A DNA stretch of 64,000 nucleotides from Candidatus Halobonum tyrrellensis G22 (GCF_000495475.1 NZ_ASGZ01000064.1:124001-188000), one strand, 5' to 3'. Positions 40,051 to 48,732 are shown, counted from the stretch's first letter. Notes: generated by a model not told the origin, from the letters alone. Made by a program: numbers and translations.

Positions 40051-40713
40051 TCACGGGGAGATCCCCCCTCCGTCCGGCGAGAGCACCGCGTCGAGGTAGC
40101 GGCCGAGTTCGGCGCGGACGACGGCCACGTCGTCGATGTCCGAGGTGGGGCGGTGGGTGCGGACCCCCCCGATGACGGTGAACACGAACGCCGCGACCCG
40201 GTCGGGGTCGACCGAACGGAACGCCCCCCGTTCGACGCCGGCGCGGACGGCCCGCGCGATGCGGTCGCGGAAGAACCGGTCGTGGCGCGTGAACTCCGCG
40301 CGGTAGCGGGCGTCGTGGGCGGCCTGCGCGCGGAGTTCGACCATCGCGGCGCCGAACTCGCGGCGGTCGTCGGGGAGGTCGGGTGCGAGCACGTGGTCGA
40401 GCATCGACTCGAAGTGGGCGGCGGGGTCGTCGCCCGGGTCGGCGTCGATGGTGCGTTCGAACTCCTCGAGCATGAACGAGAGGAAGTCGAGGAGGAGTTC
40501 GTCCTTCCCGTCGTAGTGGTGGTACAGCAGCGACTTGCTCTTGGCGAAGCGATCGCCGATCCGCTGGATGGTGAGGTCGGCGTACCCGTGGTCACACAGC
40601 GCCCGGTAGGTCGCCTGCATGATCTCCTCGCGGGTCCCCCGCGGGTCGTCGAGCGCCGAGTGCGCTCTCGCCTCGGAGTCGTCCGGGTCGGTGCCGTTCC
40701 CGTCGGCGTCCAT
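40051..40713 (-). CDS. TetR/AcrR-family regulator of the ABC export operon
   Basis: A 220-residue regulator with an N-terminal acidic extension of about 20 residues. The helix-turn-helix follows (~35-75: DHGYADLTIQRIGDRFAKSKSLLYHHYDGKDELLLDF), then a ligand-binding domain. It is the third gene of an operon, one base after the permease stop. A 20-bp palindrome upstream of the operon's first gene is its likely operator, giving feedback control of the exporter. Confidence 0.92.
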   Translation of the reverse strand: MDADGNGTDPDDSEARAHSALDDPRGTREEIMQATYRALCDHGYADLTIQRIGDRFAKSKSLLYHHYDGKDELLLDFLSFMLEEFERTIDADPGDDPAAHFESMLDHVLAPDLPDDRREFGAAMVELRAQAAHDARYRAEFTRHDRFFRDRIARAVRAGVERGAFRSVDPDRVAAFVFTVIGGVRTHRPTSDIDDVAVVRAELGRYLDAVLSPDGGGISP

Positions 40714-40714
40714 C

Positions 40715-41641
40715 TCACCGCGCCTCCGCGCTCGTTGCGCGCGCCATGTAGTAGACGGCGACCGCGCCGAACGCGATATCGAGCGTTACGAGCACCGCGA
40801 GCGCGGGCACCAGCGTGTTCCAGACCCCGCCGAACGCCGTCACCTCGACCACGCTCATCACGTCGCGGCCGAACATCAGCGCGCGCGCCGCGTCGATGCC
40901 GTACGTGATCGGGTTGAGGCTGGCGACCACCCGCACCCACCCCGGGAGCGACTCCAGCGGGAGGAACGCGCTCGACAGAAAGAGGAGCGGGAACTGGAGG
41001 ATGTTGACCGACAGCATCGTCGACTCCTGGTCGCGCGTGACGAGCGCCATGATGTTCGAGAAGGCCGTGAACCACACCGAGAAGACGATGCCGACGACGA
41101 CGATACCCACCGCGCCGGGGAGACCCGTGGCGACGTACGGTCCCGTGTTCCCGCCGGTGTCGAGCCACAGCAGGACGTAGCCGAACGTGAGGACGATACA
41201 CACCTGGACGACGATCCGGAGCACCTCCGAGAGCGACTTGCCGAGAAACACCGCCCCGCGGTGCATCGGCGACACCAGCGCCTTCTCGAACATGCCGCTC
41301 TCGATGTCCTCGACCAACCCGATGCCGGAGGTGGTCGCGCTGACGAGCGACACCTGGATCGCGATGGCGGGGACGAGGTAGGTGGTGTAGTTCACGTCCG
41401 CGCCGACGCTGCCGCCGATGGCGCCGCCGGTGACCCCGCCGAACACCTCGGTGAACAGCACGAGGAACATAAGCGGGTTCAACAGCGAGAACGTCAACAC
41501 GAACGGGTTGCGGGCCGTCTTCAGCATCCACCGCTTGAGGTTGACCCACGTGTCCGTGAGGAAGCCGTTGCCCGACGCCTCGGCCCGCGAGTTCCCCGTC
41601 CCGGCGGCGGTGCCGGCGTCGGACTCCGTCTCGGCGCTCAT
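40715..41641 (-). CDS. ABC-2 type transporter permease
   Basis: A 308-residue membrane protein with six hydrophobic segments and the ABC-2 core pattern (SPMHRGAVFLGKSLSEVLRIVVQVCIVLTFGYVLL and SSAFLPLESLPGWVRVVASLNPITYGIDAAR). ABC-2 permeases export drugs, lipids or polysaccharides. It is the membrane partner of the ATPase whose 3' end it overlaps by four bases (ATGA). The N-terminal 25 residues are a Ser/Ala/Glu-rich disordered stretch. The substrate is unknown; the TetR partner suggests a toxic compound. Confidence 0.92.
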   Translation of the reverse strand: MSAETESDAGTAAGTGNSRAEASGNGFLTDTWVNLKRWMLKTARNPFVLTFSLLNPLMFLVLFTEVFGGVTGGAIGGSVGADVNYTTYLVPAIAIQVSLVSATTSGIGLVEDIESGMFEKALVSPMHRGAVFLGKSLSEVLRIVVQVCIVLTFGYVLLWLDTGGNTGPYVATGLPGAVGIVVVGIVFSVWFTAFSNIMALVTRDQESTMLSVNILQFPLLFLSSAFLPLESLPGWVRVVASLNPITYGIDAARALMFGRDVMSVVEVTAFGGVWNTLVPALAVLVTLDIAFGAVAVYYMARATSAEAR

Positions 41642-42657
41642 CGGGACGCCCCCGGGGCGCGCTCGGGGTCGGCAGTCGCGTCGGCGTCCGTATCGTCGCC
41701 GTCCACGTCGTACTCCTCGCCGGTGATGGCGAGGAACACGTCGTCGAGCGTCGGACTCCGCACGTTGAACCCCGTGATCGTCAGGCCGGCATCGCGGAGC
41801 GACACCAGCAGGTCCGTGCCGCGGCTGCGCGCCACCGAGGAGGTGACGACGATGCCGTCGTCGGTGGTCTCGACCGCCGCCGCGTCGTCGACGAGCGCGG
41901 AGTCGGCCGCGATGGCGCGCGCGCGTTCGACGTCGCGGTCGGTGGGGTCGTCGAGTTCGAGTTCGAGTACGTCGCCGCCGACCCGCGACTTCAACTCGGC
42001 GGGCGACCCCGAGACGGCTATCTCGCCGCCTTTGATCACGCCGATGCGCTCGCAGAGTTGGTCCGCCTCTTCGAGGTACTGCGTCGTGAGGAACACGGTG
42101 GTCCCGCGGTCGTTGATCCGCCGGAAGTAGTCCCACAGCCGGTTTCGCGCCTTCGGGTCGAGACCCGTCGTCGGTTCGTCGAGGAAGACGACCGGCGGTT
42201 CGTGAACCAGCGCGGTGGCGACGTCGAGCCGCTTCTTCATCCCGCCCGAGAAGTCCTTCGCCCGTTTGTCGGCCACGTCCGCCAGGTCGACCAGGTCGAG
42301 CAGGTCGTCGATCCGACCCGCCCGCTCCCCGCGGGGGACGCCGTACGCCTCGCAGGCGAACCGGACGTTCTCGCGGGCGGTGAGTTCGGTGTCGATGCTG
42401 GTCTCTTGGGCCATGTAGCCGATCGACTCGCGGACCCGCCGGGGGGCGTCCGCCACGTCGTAGCCGTTGACGCGAACGCTGCCCTCGGTCGGACGCAACA
42501 GCGTCACGAGCATCTTGATCGTCGTGGTCTTGCCCGCGCCGTTCGCGCCGAGGAAGCCGAAGAACTCCCCCTCGGGGATGTCGAGCGAGACGTCCTCGAC
42601 CGCCTCCGTCCCGTCCGCGTACGTCAACGCGAGGTGTCGGGCGTCGATAGCGCTCAC
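41638..42657 (-). CDS. ABC-2 type transporter ATP-binding protein (DrrA-like)
   Basis: A 339-residue ATPase. Walker A is GANGAGKTT, the Q-loop is YMAQETS, the signature is FSGGMKKR and Walker B is VVFLDEPTTGLD, followed by a C-terminal regulatory region like that of daunorubicin-resistance ATPases. The GTG at 42657 (VSAIDARHLALTYADGTEAVEDVSL) is preferred because it begins the conserved N-terminal strand and leaves the palindrome at 42692-42711 in the promoter. The first gene of an ATPase-permease-TetR operon. Confidence 0.93.
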   Translation of the reverse strand: MSAIDARHLALTYADGTEAVEDVSLDIPEGEFFGFLGANGAGKTTTIKMLVTLLRPTEGSVRVNGYDVADAPRRVRESIGYMAQETSIDTELTARENVRFACEAYGVPRGERAGRIDDLLDLVDLADVADKRAKDFSGGMKKRLDVATALVHEPPVVFLDEPTTGLDPKARNRLWDYFRRINDRGTTVFLTTQYLEEADQLCERIGVIKGGEIAVSGSPAELKSRVGGDVLELELDDPTDRDVERARAIAADSALVDDAAAVETTDDGIVVTSSVARSRGTDLLVSLRDAGLTITGFNVRSPTLDDVFLAITGEEYDVDGDDTDADATADPERAPGASR

Positions 42658-42691
42658 GGGGGACGGGAACACGTCGGACCACTTAGCGTTT

Positions 42692-42711
42692 TTGAATGAA
42701 TATTCAATCAA
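42692..42711. promoter_or_regulatory. probable operator of the ABC operon
   Basis: TTGAATGAATATTCAATCAA is a 20-bp near-perfect palindrome built on TGAATATTCA, with its nearer edge 35 bases before the ATPase start. Its sequence is unrelated to the ACTAACCGGTTAGT family, so the operon's own TetR protein is the best candidate binder. Confidence 0.6.
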
Positions 42712-43232
42712 GGTAGCCACCCACACGGATCGACGCCGCTCCCGATATAATACCAATTTAAGTAGTATTATACTGAGAATATGATTATTCGCCCGTACGG
42801 TTTCTCAGGTTCCGATAGTCGGCGTGCAACGAAATAAACGTTATACTGTCCGATACAATCGGATTTTACCCCGTATCTGCCGACGAGTACGACCTCTCTC
42901 GTGATCGATTCTCGCGTGGTGAAATGACGATCGCGATTAATATCACAATAGTAGCCATCCTACCGACTGTTTGTACAGCTAGCGGTCGAACCCGAAGCGA
43001 CTGACTAACCGGTCCGGGCAGGACCACTCGCCGACGGATCCCACCCCGCCTGAAGCCGGGAGTCGTCGACTCGCGAAACCCGCCGGATGACCGGCTCGCA
43101 GTTCCTAACGGCGGGCGTCCCCGTCGCCGGGAGTTCCGGCCGTTCAACCCTCTCCGCCCGTGGCCAACCGCCGGAGGCCCCGTCGTCGGAGAGCGAACGC
43201 GCGTCGGGGAGCGCGGGTCGAAGGAGGAGGCT

Positions 43233-43249
43233 GTTCTGGTCTCCAGAAC
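43233..43249. promoter_or_regulatory. probable IclR operator, autoregulatory
   Basis: GTTCTGG, TCT, CCAGAAC is a perfect palindrome. Its centre lies 42 bases before the IclR ATG, directly upstream of a TATA-like GTTTATC. It has the same outer GTTC/GAAC and spacing as the palindrome before the other IclR gene, with different inner bases that may set specificity. Confidence 0.6.
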
Positions 43250-43282
43250 GTTTATCATCGTTACACACGAACGCAGGTGTAG

Positions 43283-44038
43283 ATGAACGCCAAACACCCG
43301 GTGCGAACCACCGAGAAGACGCTCGCCCTCGTCGAGGAGTTGATGGACCGGGGGCCGTGCGGCGTGACCGAACTGGCGGAGGGGCTGGACATGGGGAAGA
43401 GCGCGGTGCACAACCACCTGACGACGCTCCGCGAACACGGCTACGTGCTCAAGAGCGGCGACGAGTACCAACTCGGCTTGAAGTTCCTCGAAGTCGGCGG
43501 ACACACGCGGAAGTCGATGGAGTTCTACCAGGTGGCCGAGTCGGAGATCAAGTCGCTGGCGGTCGAGACGGGCGAACTCGCCAACCTGCTGGTCGAAGAG
43601 CAGGGGATGGGCGTCTACCTGATGCGTTCGAAGGGGGACAAGGCGGTCGACCTCGACACGTACGCCGGTCTCCGCACGTACCTCCACACAACCGGGCTTG
43701 GCAAGGCCATCCTCGCGAACCTGCCCGAGTCGCGCGTCGACGAGATCATCGAGCAACGGGGGCTCAAACAGGAGACGCCGCGGAGCATCGGAACTCGGGG
43801 GGAACTGTTCGACGCCCTCGACGAGATCCGCGAGCGTGGGTACGCCATCGACGACGGCGAGCGACTCGAGGGACTGCGCTGTATCGCGGCGCCCGTCAAG
43901 TCGTCGACGGGCGAGGTGCTCGGGTCGATCAGCGTCTCGGCGCCCGCCAGCCGGGTCAGCGACGAGGACCTCCACGGCGAACTCGCCGAACTCGTCCTCA
44001 GCGCGGCGAACGTCGTCGAACTCAACATCAACTACTGA
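43283..44038 (+). CDS. IclR-family transcriptional regulator (glucuronate/xylan locus)
   Basis: A 251-residue regulator. The winged helix-turn-helix is at residues ~8-65 ([48 protein letters not shown]). The effector domain has [22 protein letters not shown] and [19 protein letters not shown]. It precedes an SDR gene on the same strand and begins the uronate/xylan region, so it probably senses a uronic-acid intermediate. It resembles KdgR-like IclR proteins, but ligand identity is inference. Confidence 0.93.
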   Translation: MNAKHPVRTTEKTLALVEELMDRGPCGVTELAEGLDMGKSAVHNHLTTLREHGYVLKSGDEYQLGLKFLEVGGHTRKSMEFYQVAESEIKSLAVETGELANLLVEEQGMGVYLMRSKGDKAVDLDTYAGLRTYLHTTGLGKAILANLPESRVDEIIEQRGLKQETPRSIGTRGELFDALDEIRERGYAIDDGERLEGLRCIAAPVKSSTGEVLGSISVSAPASRVSDEDLHGELAELVLSAANVVELNINY

Positions 44039-44134
44039 CTCACCGACCCGTTCTGAATCGCCGAACGGGCGCTCGCCCCACACGCTACCTTCGGTCGTCC
44101 TCCCGCCCCCGTTTCCGACCGTCCGAGCTCTCGA

Positions 44135-44154
44135 TTACAGTCGTACCGACGTAA
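44135..44154. repeat. site B of the TTAC-N4-GTAC-N4-GTAA family
   Basis: TTAC-AGTC-GTAC-CGAC-GTAA, preceded by CGA as at sites A and C. It lies 96 bases after the IclR stop and 158 bases before the SDR start. By hand, 20 of 26 bases match site A. Confidence 0.5.
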
Positions 44155-44312
44155 ACGCCGTGTTCGATAGTTATACAGCGTGATCGATCCGCACCGACTT
44201 GGACGGTGGGGCAACTCGCGTTCTGTATCCCACAACGGAGCCGTCACGCGCTCCCGGCGGGCGTCGGAGCGGATCAGACAGACCTAAACGGAGTGTGCGG
44301 TTCTAGCCGCTC

Positions 44313-45083
44313 ATGGTCAACGACTCCACTGCTGGTGTTCAGCTCGCGGACAGGAACGCGGTCGTCGTCGGCGGGACGACGGGTATCGGGCGCGCGATAG
44401 CGCTCGCGTTCGCCGACGAGGGTGCGAACGTGGTCGCGACGAGTCGGTCGGACGATGCCGTCGAGGACGTGACCGCGGAACTCCGCGAACGGGGCGCCGA
44501 CACCGCGGCGGTCACCTGCGACGTCCGCGACCGCGAATCGCTCGAACGCCTCCGCGACGCCGCCGAGGAGGCGATGGGGTCGGTCGACGTGCTCGTCAAC
44601 TCCGCGGGGTCGGTCGCGAAGGCGTCGGTCACGGAGATGTCCGAGGAGGAGTGGAACCGCGACATCGACGTCTGTCTCACGGGCGTGTTCCGCGCGTGTC
44701 AGGTGTTCGGCGCCGCGATGGACGAGGGGAGCATCGTCAACATCTCCTCGATGTCGGCAGACCAGGCGCGCGAGGAGCGGCCGGCCTACTGTGCGGCCAA
44801 GAGCGGCCTCAACGGACTCACCCGCGCCGCGGCCGCGGACCTCGCGCCCGAGGTTCGGGTCAACGCGGTCGCCCCGGGGTTCGTCAAGACGCCGCTGGCG
44901 GGCGAGAAGATGGAGGAGGGCTCCGCGTTCCGCGAGGCGGTCGACGACCGCACCCCGATGGGCCGGGTCGCCGATCCCGACGAGATAGCGGGGTCCGTCG
45001 TCCACCTCGCGAGCGACGCCGCGGCGTTCACCACCGGACAGGTCGTCACCGTCGACGGCGGCTACGACATCAGCGCGAAGTAG
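44313..45083 (+). CDS. SDR-family oxidoreductase, candidate fructuronate/mannonate reductase
   Basis: A 256-residue short-chain dehydrogenase. The cofactor motif is GGTTGIGRA, with NSAG, Ser in NISSMSA and the catalytic YCAAK. The C-terminal GQVVTVDGGYDISAK is typical. It lies downstream of an IclR gene and near uxaC and uxuA. In haloarchaeal glucuronate breakdown an SDR enzyme carries out the step between uronate isomerase and mannonate dehydratase, which no other gene in this cluster provides. The assignment to that step is inferred from context, not from residues. Confidence 0.75.
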   Translation: MVNDSTAGVQLADRNAVVVGGTTGIGRAIALAFADEGANVVATSRSDDAVEDVTAELRERGADTAAVTCDVRDRESLERLRDAAEEAMGSVDVLVNSAGSVAKASVTEMSEEEWNRDIDVCLTGVFRACQVFGAAMDEGSIVNISSMSADQAREERPAYCAAKSGLNGLTRAAAADLAPEVRVNAVAPGFVKTPLAGEKMEEGSAFREAVDDRTPMGRVADPDEIAGSVVHLASDAAAFTTGQVVTVDGGYDISAK

Positions 45084-45129
45084 GCGTCGCGACCTGACTG
45101 CTCGAATCGGGGGTCGCGAAGGCGGCCCC

Positions 45130-45257
45130 GCTCACGCCGGATCGAACCGGGCGAGAGCGAAGCTCTCGCTGGCTCGACGAGGCGTCACTCCGTCACCCCT
45201 CGTCGAACTACGCTGACTGCGTTCAGCGAGTTCGACCCGGCTCACGCCGGGTCGAAC
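45130..45257. repeat. direct repeat with two hairpins between SDR gene and enolase remnant
   Basis: GCTCACGCCGG(A/G)TCGAAC occurs at 45130-45147 and 45240-45257 with one difference; the second copy is the last codons and stop of the enolase remnant. Between them lie a perfect 8-bp hairpin (45151-45169, GCGAGAGC and GCTCTCGC around GAA) and a 13-bp near-perfect hairpin (45203-45235). The duplicated gene end suggests a local rearrangement. The hairpins resemble mobile REP-like elements. Confidence 0.5.
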
Positions 45258-45728
45258 AGTTCCTCACCCTCCTTCAGGTGGGCTTCGACCGTGTCGAGGT
45301 CGAGTTCGACGCCGAGACCCGGGTCGTCCGGGACGGCGATCCGACCGGGTTCGAGCACGTCCTCTTCGACCACGTCACCCCACCAGTCGACGTCGCGCGC
45401 GCGTGGTACTCGAGCGCCAGGAAGTTGGACGCGGCCGCGCCGACGTGGACGCTGGCCACCGTTCCGACCGGCGAGGCGACGTTGTGGAGCGCGAGCGGAA
45501 TGTGGTACGCCTTCGCCATGTCGGCTGCCTTCTTCGTCTCGTACATCCCGCTGGTCTTCGGGACGTCGGGGTGGATGACATCGACCCCTTGATTCTCGAC
45601 GAGGCGGCGTGCCCCCTCGACGCGGTAGGCGTTCTCGCCCGCGACGACGGTCACGTCCGTCTCGTTGGCCACCTCGATCTGGAGGTCCTGATTCTCCGGG
45701 GGAACGGGGTCTTCGAGCCACCAGACGT
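45242..45728 (-). pseudogene. enolase-superfamily sugar-acid dehydratase, truncated and frameshifted
   Basis: Only the C-terminal half of a mandelate racemase/sugar-acid dehydratase is left. It begins with WWLEDPVPPEN, then VVAGENAYRVEGARRLVEN, GVDVIHPDVPKTSGMYETKK and PLALHNVASPVGTVASVHVGA. A frameshift after ALEYHARA moves the end (RDVDWWGDVVEEDVLEPGRIAVPDDPGLGVELD) into another frame. The N-terminal half is gone: the frame ends at about 45728, where an unrelated fragment on the opposite strand begins. It probably once acted on an aldonic or uronic acid. Confidence 0.8.
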
Positions 45729-45925
45729 CGACGGGGGAGATGGCGACGCGGTGTGAGACGCTCGTCGAGTACCTCTACCGACACAACGAACTGCCCGAAA
45801 CGGTCGTCCTGCTCACCGGAACCGCACTCGTGCCGGACGACGACTTCACGCTTCAGGAGGGCGACCGGATCGCCATCGACATCGACCGGATCGGCCGCCT
45901 CGTCAACGACACCGTCACCGTCTGA
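45728..45925 (+). pseudogene. fumarylacetoacetate hydrolase family protein, C-terminal fragment
   Basis: The frame STGEMATRCETLVEYLYRHNELPETVVLLTGTALVPDDDFTLQ ends with EGDRIAIDIDRIGRLVNDTVTV. This is the C-terminal third of a FAH-family enzyme (the LLTGT and GDRIAIDIDRIGRL motifs). The N-terminal part, including the metal-binding Glu residues, is missing, so it is inactive. Archaeal FAH proteins cleave or dehydrate 2-keto-3-deoxy sugar acids, which fits the locus. It starts at the breakpoint shared with the enolase fragment. Confidence 0.7.
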
Positions 45926-46010
45926 GAGTGTTGTGTCGGGTGCGTCGCCGGAGAGCGGGGTTCGGTCCACCAGAGCTATATCCGCGCTCGCCGACAGACG
46001 GACACCGACC

Positions 46011-47021
46011 ATGCGTTCGGAGACTCACCCGTCCGTCTCGCTGCACAACGTCGCGGAGACGACCGACCCCGACTGGACGACGGGCGGCGACCAACTGTGC
46101 CGCGTTCCCGCCTCGGTCCGGGCCGAGTTGAACGACGGCGCGAGCGACCGGCTGGCGCACGCGACCAACGCCGAACTCCGGTTCGTCCCCGAGAGCGACG
46201 GGAGCGTAGTCGAGGTGACGGTGTCCGCCGCCGAACCGGCGCGAGCGTGGGTGTTCTGGGGGTCGTTCCAGCCGTGGCAGGCCGTCGAGGTCGGGCCGAC
46301 GCCCGAGACGTTCGAACTCGGCGTGCCCGAGCGACTGCGCGAACTCGACGCGAGCGTGGATACGGGGCGGTTCGACCCGCGGCTCTGTCGAGTGCGGTTC
46401 GACCGGTTCGCGCCCGTCGCACTCCACGGCGTCGCCGGCGACTGCCGCCCCCCGACGCCGGGGGAACTCCCGGACGAGCGCTACCTCGCGTACGGCACCT
46501 CCATCACCGAGGGCGCGAAGGCGTCGGCGGCGCACCTGAGCTACGTCTCCCACGCCGCACAGCACCGGGGGTACGACGCGGTGAACCTCGGCTGTTCGGG
46601 GTCGGCGTACTGCGAGCCGGCGCTGGCCGACTACGTCGCCGCCCGCGACGACTGGGACGTCGCGTCGCTCGCGCTCTCGGTCAACATGGCGAACGGCGGC
46701 TTCTCGCCCGCCGAGTTCCGCGAGCGCGCGGACTACTTCGTGAACACCGTCGCCGGGCACCACCCGGAGAGCCCGGTCGTCTGCGTCACGCTGTTCCCGT
46801 ACTTCGCCGACGTGACCGACGGCGGCGACGCCGCCCACGCGGGCGCCTACCGGGACGCACTCCGGTCGGTCGTCGCCGACTCCCCCCACGACAACGTCTC
46901 GCTCGTGGCGGGACCCGACCTCCTGTCGGCGTCGGACCTGACGTGGGACGTGCTCCACCCCGGCGACGCCGGGATGCGGTCGATCGGCGACGGACTGGCC
47001 GAACACCTCGACACCTCGTAG
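46011..47021 (+). CDS. SGNH/GDSL-family hydrolase
   Basis: A 336-residue protein without a signal peptide. An N-terminal beta-sandwich-like region (1-150) precedes an SGNH fold. Block I has the nucleophile Ser in YLAYGTSITEG, block II is NLGCSGSAYCEP, block III is SVNMANGG, and the Asp/His pair is in DVLHPGDAGM. It resembles carbohydrate-esterase-type SGNH proteins that have an N-terminal jelly-roll. In a xylan locus, deacetylation of imported xylo-oligosaccharides is a reasonable role, not demonstrated. A TATA-like CTATATCC lies about 35 bases before the ATG. Confidence 0.85.
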   Translation: MRSETHPSVSLHNVAETTDPDWTTGGDQLCRVPASVRAELNDGASDRLAHATNAELRFVPESDGSVVEVTVSAAEPARAWVFWGSFQPWQAVEVGPTPETFELGVPERLRELDASVDTGRFDPRLCRVRFDRFAPVALHGVAGDCRPPTPGELPDERYLAYGTSITEGAKASAAHLSYVSHAAQHRGYDAVNLGCSGSAYCEPALADYVAARDDWDVASLALSVNMANGGFSPAEFRERADYFVNTVAGHHPESPVVCVTLFPYFADVTDGGDAAHAGAYRDALRSVVADSPHDNVSLVAGPDLLSASDLTWDVLHPGDAGMRSIGDGLAEHLDTS

Positions 47022-47264
47022 GGCCGGACAGCCGACCGGCGCTAGTCCGGCGACCGTCGCCCGGTCGACACCCGCCCGATCCGTCTTCCGATGGAGAACT
47101 ACGCACCGTCCACACGTCGGTTCTACGACCGGTGATCGCGGGCAGATCTGACGTACTCCGCGGCGGCGTCCAAACCCGGACCAGGGCGGCCGGTCGGAAC
47201 TAGCCCGGAGCGACCCGGCCGCGGTCGGCTGAAGCTTTAAGATCCGGCGCCGCCATCGACGGGT

Positions 47265-48206
47265 GTGACGACACTCCGAGACGCCGCAGCCGACGCCGGG
47301 GTCCACGTCGGCGCCGCCGTCGACGCCGACTCGCTCCGCACCGACACCGACTACCGGGAGACGCTCGCCCGCGAGTTCGACGCCGTGGTCGCCGAAAACG
47401 CGATGAAGTGGGGACGGCTCGCGACCGGCGAAGGGGGGTACGACTTCGCCGACGCCGACGACATCGTCGAGTTCGCGGAACGGCACGACATGTACGTCCG
47501 GGGGCACACGCTGGTCTGGCACCGGATGTACCCCGAGTGGCTCCGGCCGTGGTCGCGGTCGGAGGCGGAGGCGCGCCGCCTCCTCCGGACACACGTCCAG
47601 ACGGTCGCCGGGCGCTACCGCGGCCGTGTCGACGCGTGGGACGTGGTGAACGAGGCGGTGGCGGACGACGGCGGCCTCCGCGAGACACAGTGGCTCGAAG
47701 CGCTCGGTCCCGACTACGTCGCGGAGGCGTTCGAGTGGGCCGACGCCGTCTCGGACGCCGACCTCTTCTACAACGACTACGGCGCGGACGGCCGCTCGGA
47801 GAAGGCCGACGAGGTGTACGAACTCGTCTCCGACTTCGTCGCGCGCGGCGTCCCCATCGACGGCGTCGGCCTCCAACTCCACGTGTTCGACGAACAGGTG
47901 CCGCCCGCGGACGTGGCCGCGAACGTCGACCGGTTGACCGACCTCGGGTTGAAAGTCCACGTCACCGAACTCGACGTTGGTATCGGCGCCGCGGTCGACG
48001 ACCGCGCGGAACAGGCCGACTACTACCGCGACGTGGTGTCGGCGGCCGTCGACGCCGGCGCCGACACCGTGGTGACGTGGGGCGTCGACGACGGCCAGTC
48101 GTGGCTGCCCGTGGCGAGCGGCGGCGGCGAGAACCCCCTCCTGTTCGACGAGCAGTTCCGTCCCAAGCCCGCGCGCGACGCCGTCGTCGACGCGCTCTCG
48201 CGGTAG
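47265..48206 (+). CDS. endo-1,4-beta-xylanase, GH10, cytosolic
   Basis: A 313-residue single-domain GH10 barrel with no signal peptide. The acid/base is Glu130 (AWDVVNEAV) and the nucleophile Glu235 (KVHVTELDV). RGHTLVWH and the WGVDDGQSW motif that supports the active site are intact. A cytosolic GH10 would shorten imported xylo-oligosaccharides. It starts at a GTG about 30 bases after a TATA-like GCTTTAAG. It lies between the esterase-like gene and uxaC, on the opposite strand from the latter. Confidence 0.95.
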   Translation: MTTLRDAAADAGVHVGAAVDADSLRTDTDYRETLAREFDAVVAENAMKWGRLATGEGGYDFADADDIVEFAERHDMYVRGHTLVWHRMYPEWLRPWSRSEAEARRLLRTHVQTVAGRYRGRVDAWDVVNEAVADDGGLRETQWLEALGPDYVAEAFEWADAVSDADLFYNDYGADGRSEKADEVYELVSDFVARGVPIDGVGLQLHVFDEQVPPADVAANVDRLTDLGLKVHVTELDVGIGAAVDDRAEQADYYRDVVSAAVDAGADTVVTWGVDDGQSWLPVASGGGENPLLFDEQFRPKPARDAVVDALSR

Positions 48207-48313
48207 CGCGTCGAGTACGCGGGACGGCCCGCGACGGGCGGTCGCGAACCGACGGCGGGGACTCGCCGCGGGCGAATCTCCGGCCGCCGGGTCCGACGTT
48301 GGGTCCGATGCCA

Positions 48314-48328
48314 TTCTGATTATCAGAA
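48314..48328. promoter_or_regulatory. IclR-type palindrome of an orphan promoter
   Basis: TTCTGAT, T, ATCAGAA is a perfect palindrome. It shares TTCTG-N5-CAGAA with the operator at 43233-43249, and the following GAACGGGCTTTTGG mirrors GAACAGCCTTTTGT at the IclR gene at 22142. Confidence 0.5.
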
Positions 48329-48655
48329 CGGGCTTTTGGTTCGGAGTTCCGCGGCGCGTGCGGTCGTCCGACACCCGACGGGGAGGGGGCGGGACGCCCG
48401 CTTCGGCCGACGCCGGCGGTCGAGGGTCACGGGCCACGGGCGCTCGTCGACCGACCCGGTCGCGTCGGGGAGCGCGGTGTGATCACCGACGAGAGCCCTG
48501 CGGCCGTTCGCGTACCGACGCTCCGTGTACCGGTCGAGGGGGAGCGCACCGCTCGCCACCCCGGTCGAAACCGTTCCGAGCCACCGAACCCACTCCCCTC
48601 GACCGCGATGGTCTCGGCGCTCTCCCGAGTTCCTCCGGCGGCCGTCGGGGTTCGA

Positions 48656-48675
48656 TTACAGCGGTACCGTCGTAA
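48656..48675. repeat. site C of the TTAC-N4-GTAC-N4-GTAA family
   Basis: TTAC-AGCG-GTAC-CGTC-GTAA, with a central CGGTACCG and flanking ATTAC/GTAAT arms. It lies 57 bases from the 3' end of uxaC. Confidence 0.55.
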
Positions 48676-48732
48676 TTCCGCGACAGTGTTCGGCCGATGG
48701 AGTTCTGAGATAGGGAACAGATTCGCGTGGGG

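Larger units (their letters stand above)
42658..43282. other. 625-base gene-free, partly A/T-rich interval
   Basis: The interval separates the ABC operon from the divergent IclR gene. No frame here is convincing. Bases 42745-42990 are markedly A/T-rich for this genome and contain TATAATAC/GTATTATA (42746-42772), an 8-bp inverted repeat with an 11-base spacer. An imperfect copy of the TetR palindrome, ACTAACCGGTCCGG, lies at 43004-43017. The IclR operator is at 43233-43249. Local composition suggests old insertion or loss of genes. Confidence 0.45.
48207..48732. other. 526-base gene-free interval with an orphan IclR-type promoter
   Basis: No coding frame with a recognisable domain is present. 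The one GTG frame starting at 48358 is Arg/Gly-rich and unlike a real protein. At the left is a palindrome and TATA arrangement like that of the IclR genes (48314-48340); at the right is site C (48656-48675), which normally follows IclR genes. The space between could be the site of a lost regulator gene or hold an unknown RNA. Confidence 0.45.

Noticed and set aside
48358-48675. 105-codon GTG frame downstream of the orphan IclR-type promoter
   Set aside because: The product is Arg/Gly/Ser-rich with no hydrophobic core or acidic bias, unlike haloarchaeal proteins. It looks like a chance frame in G+C-rich DNA.
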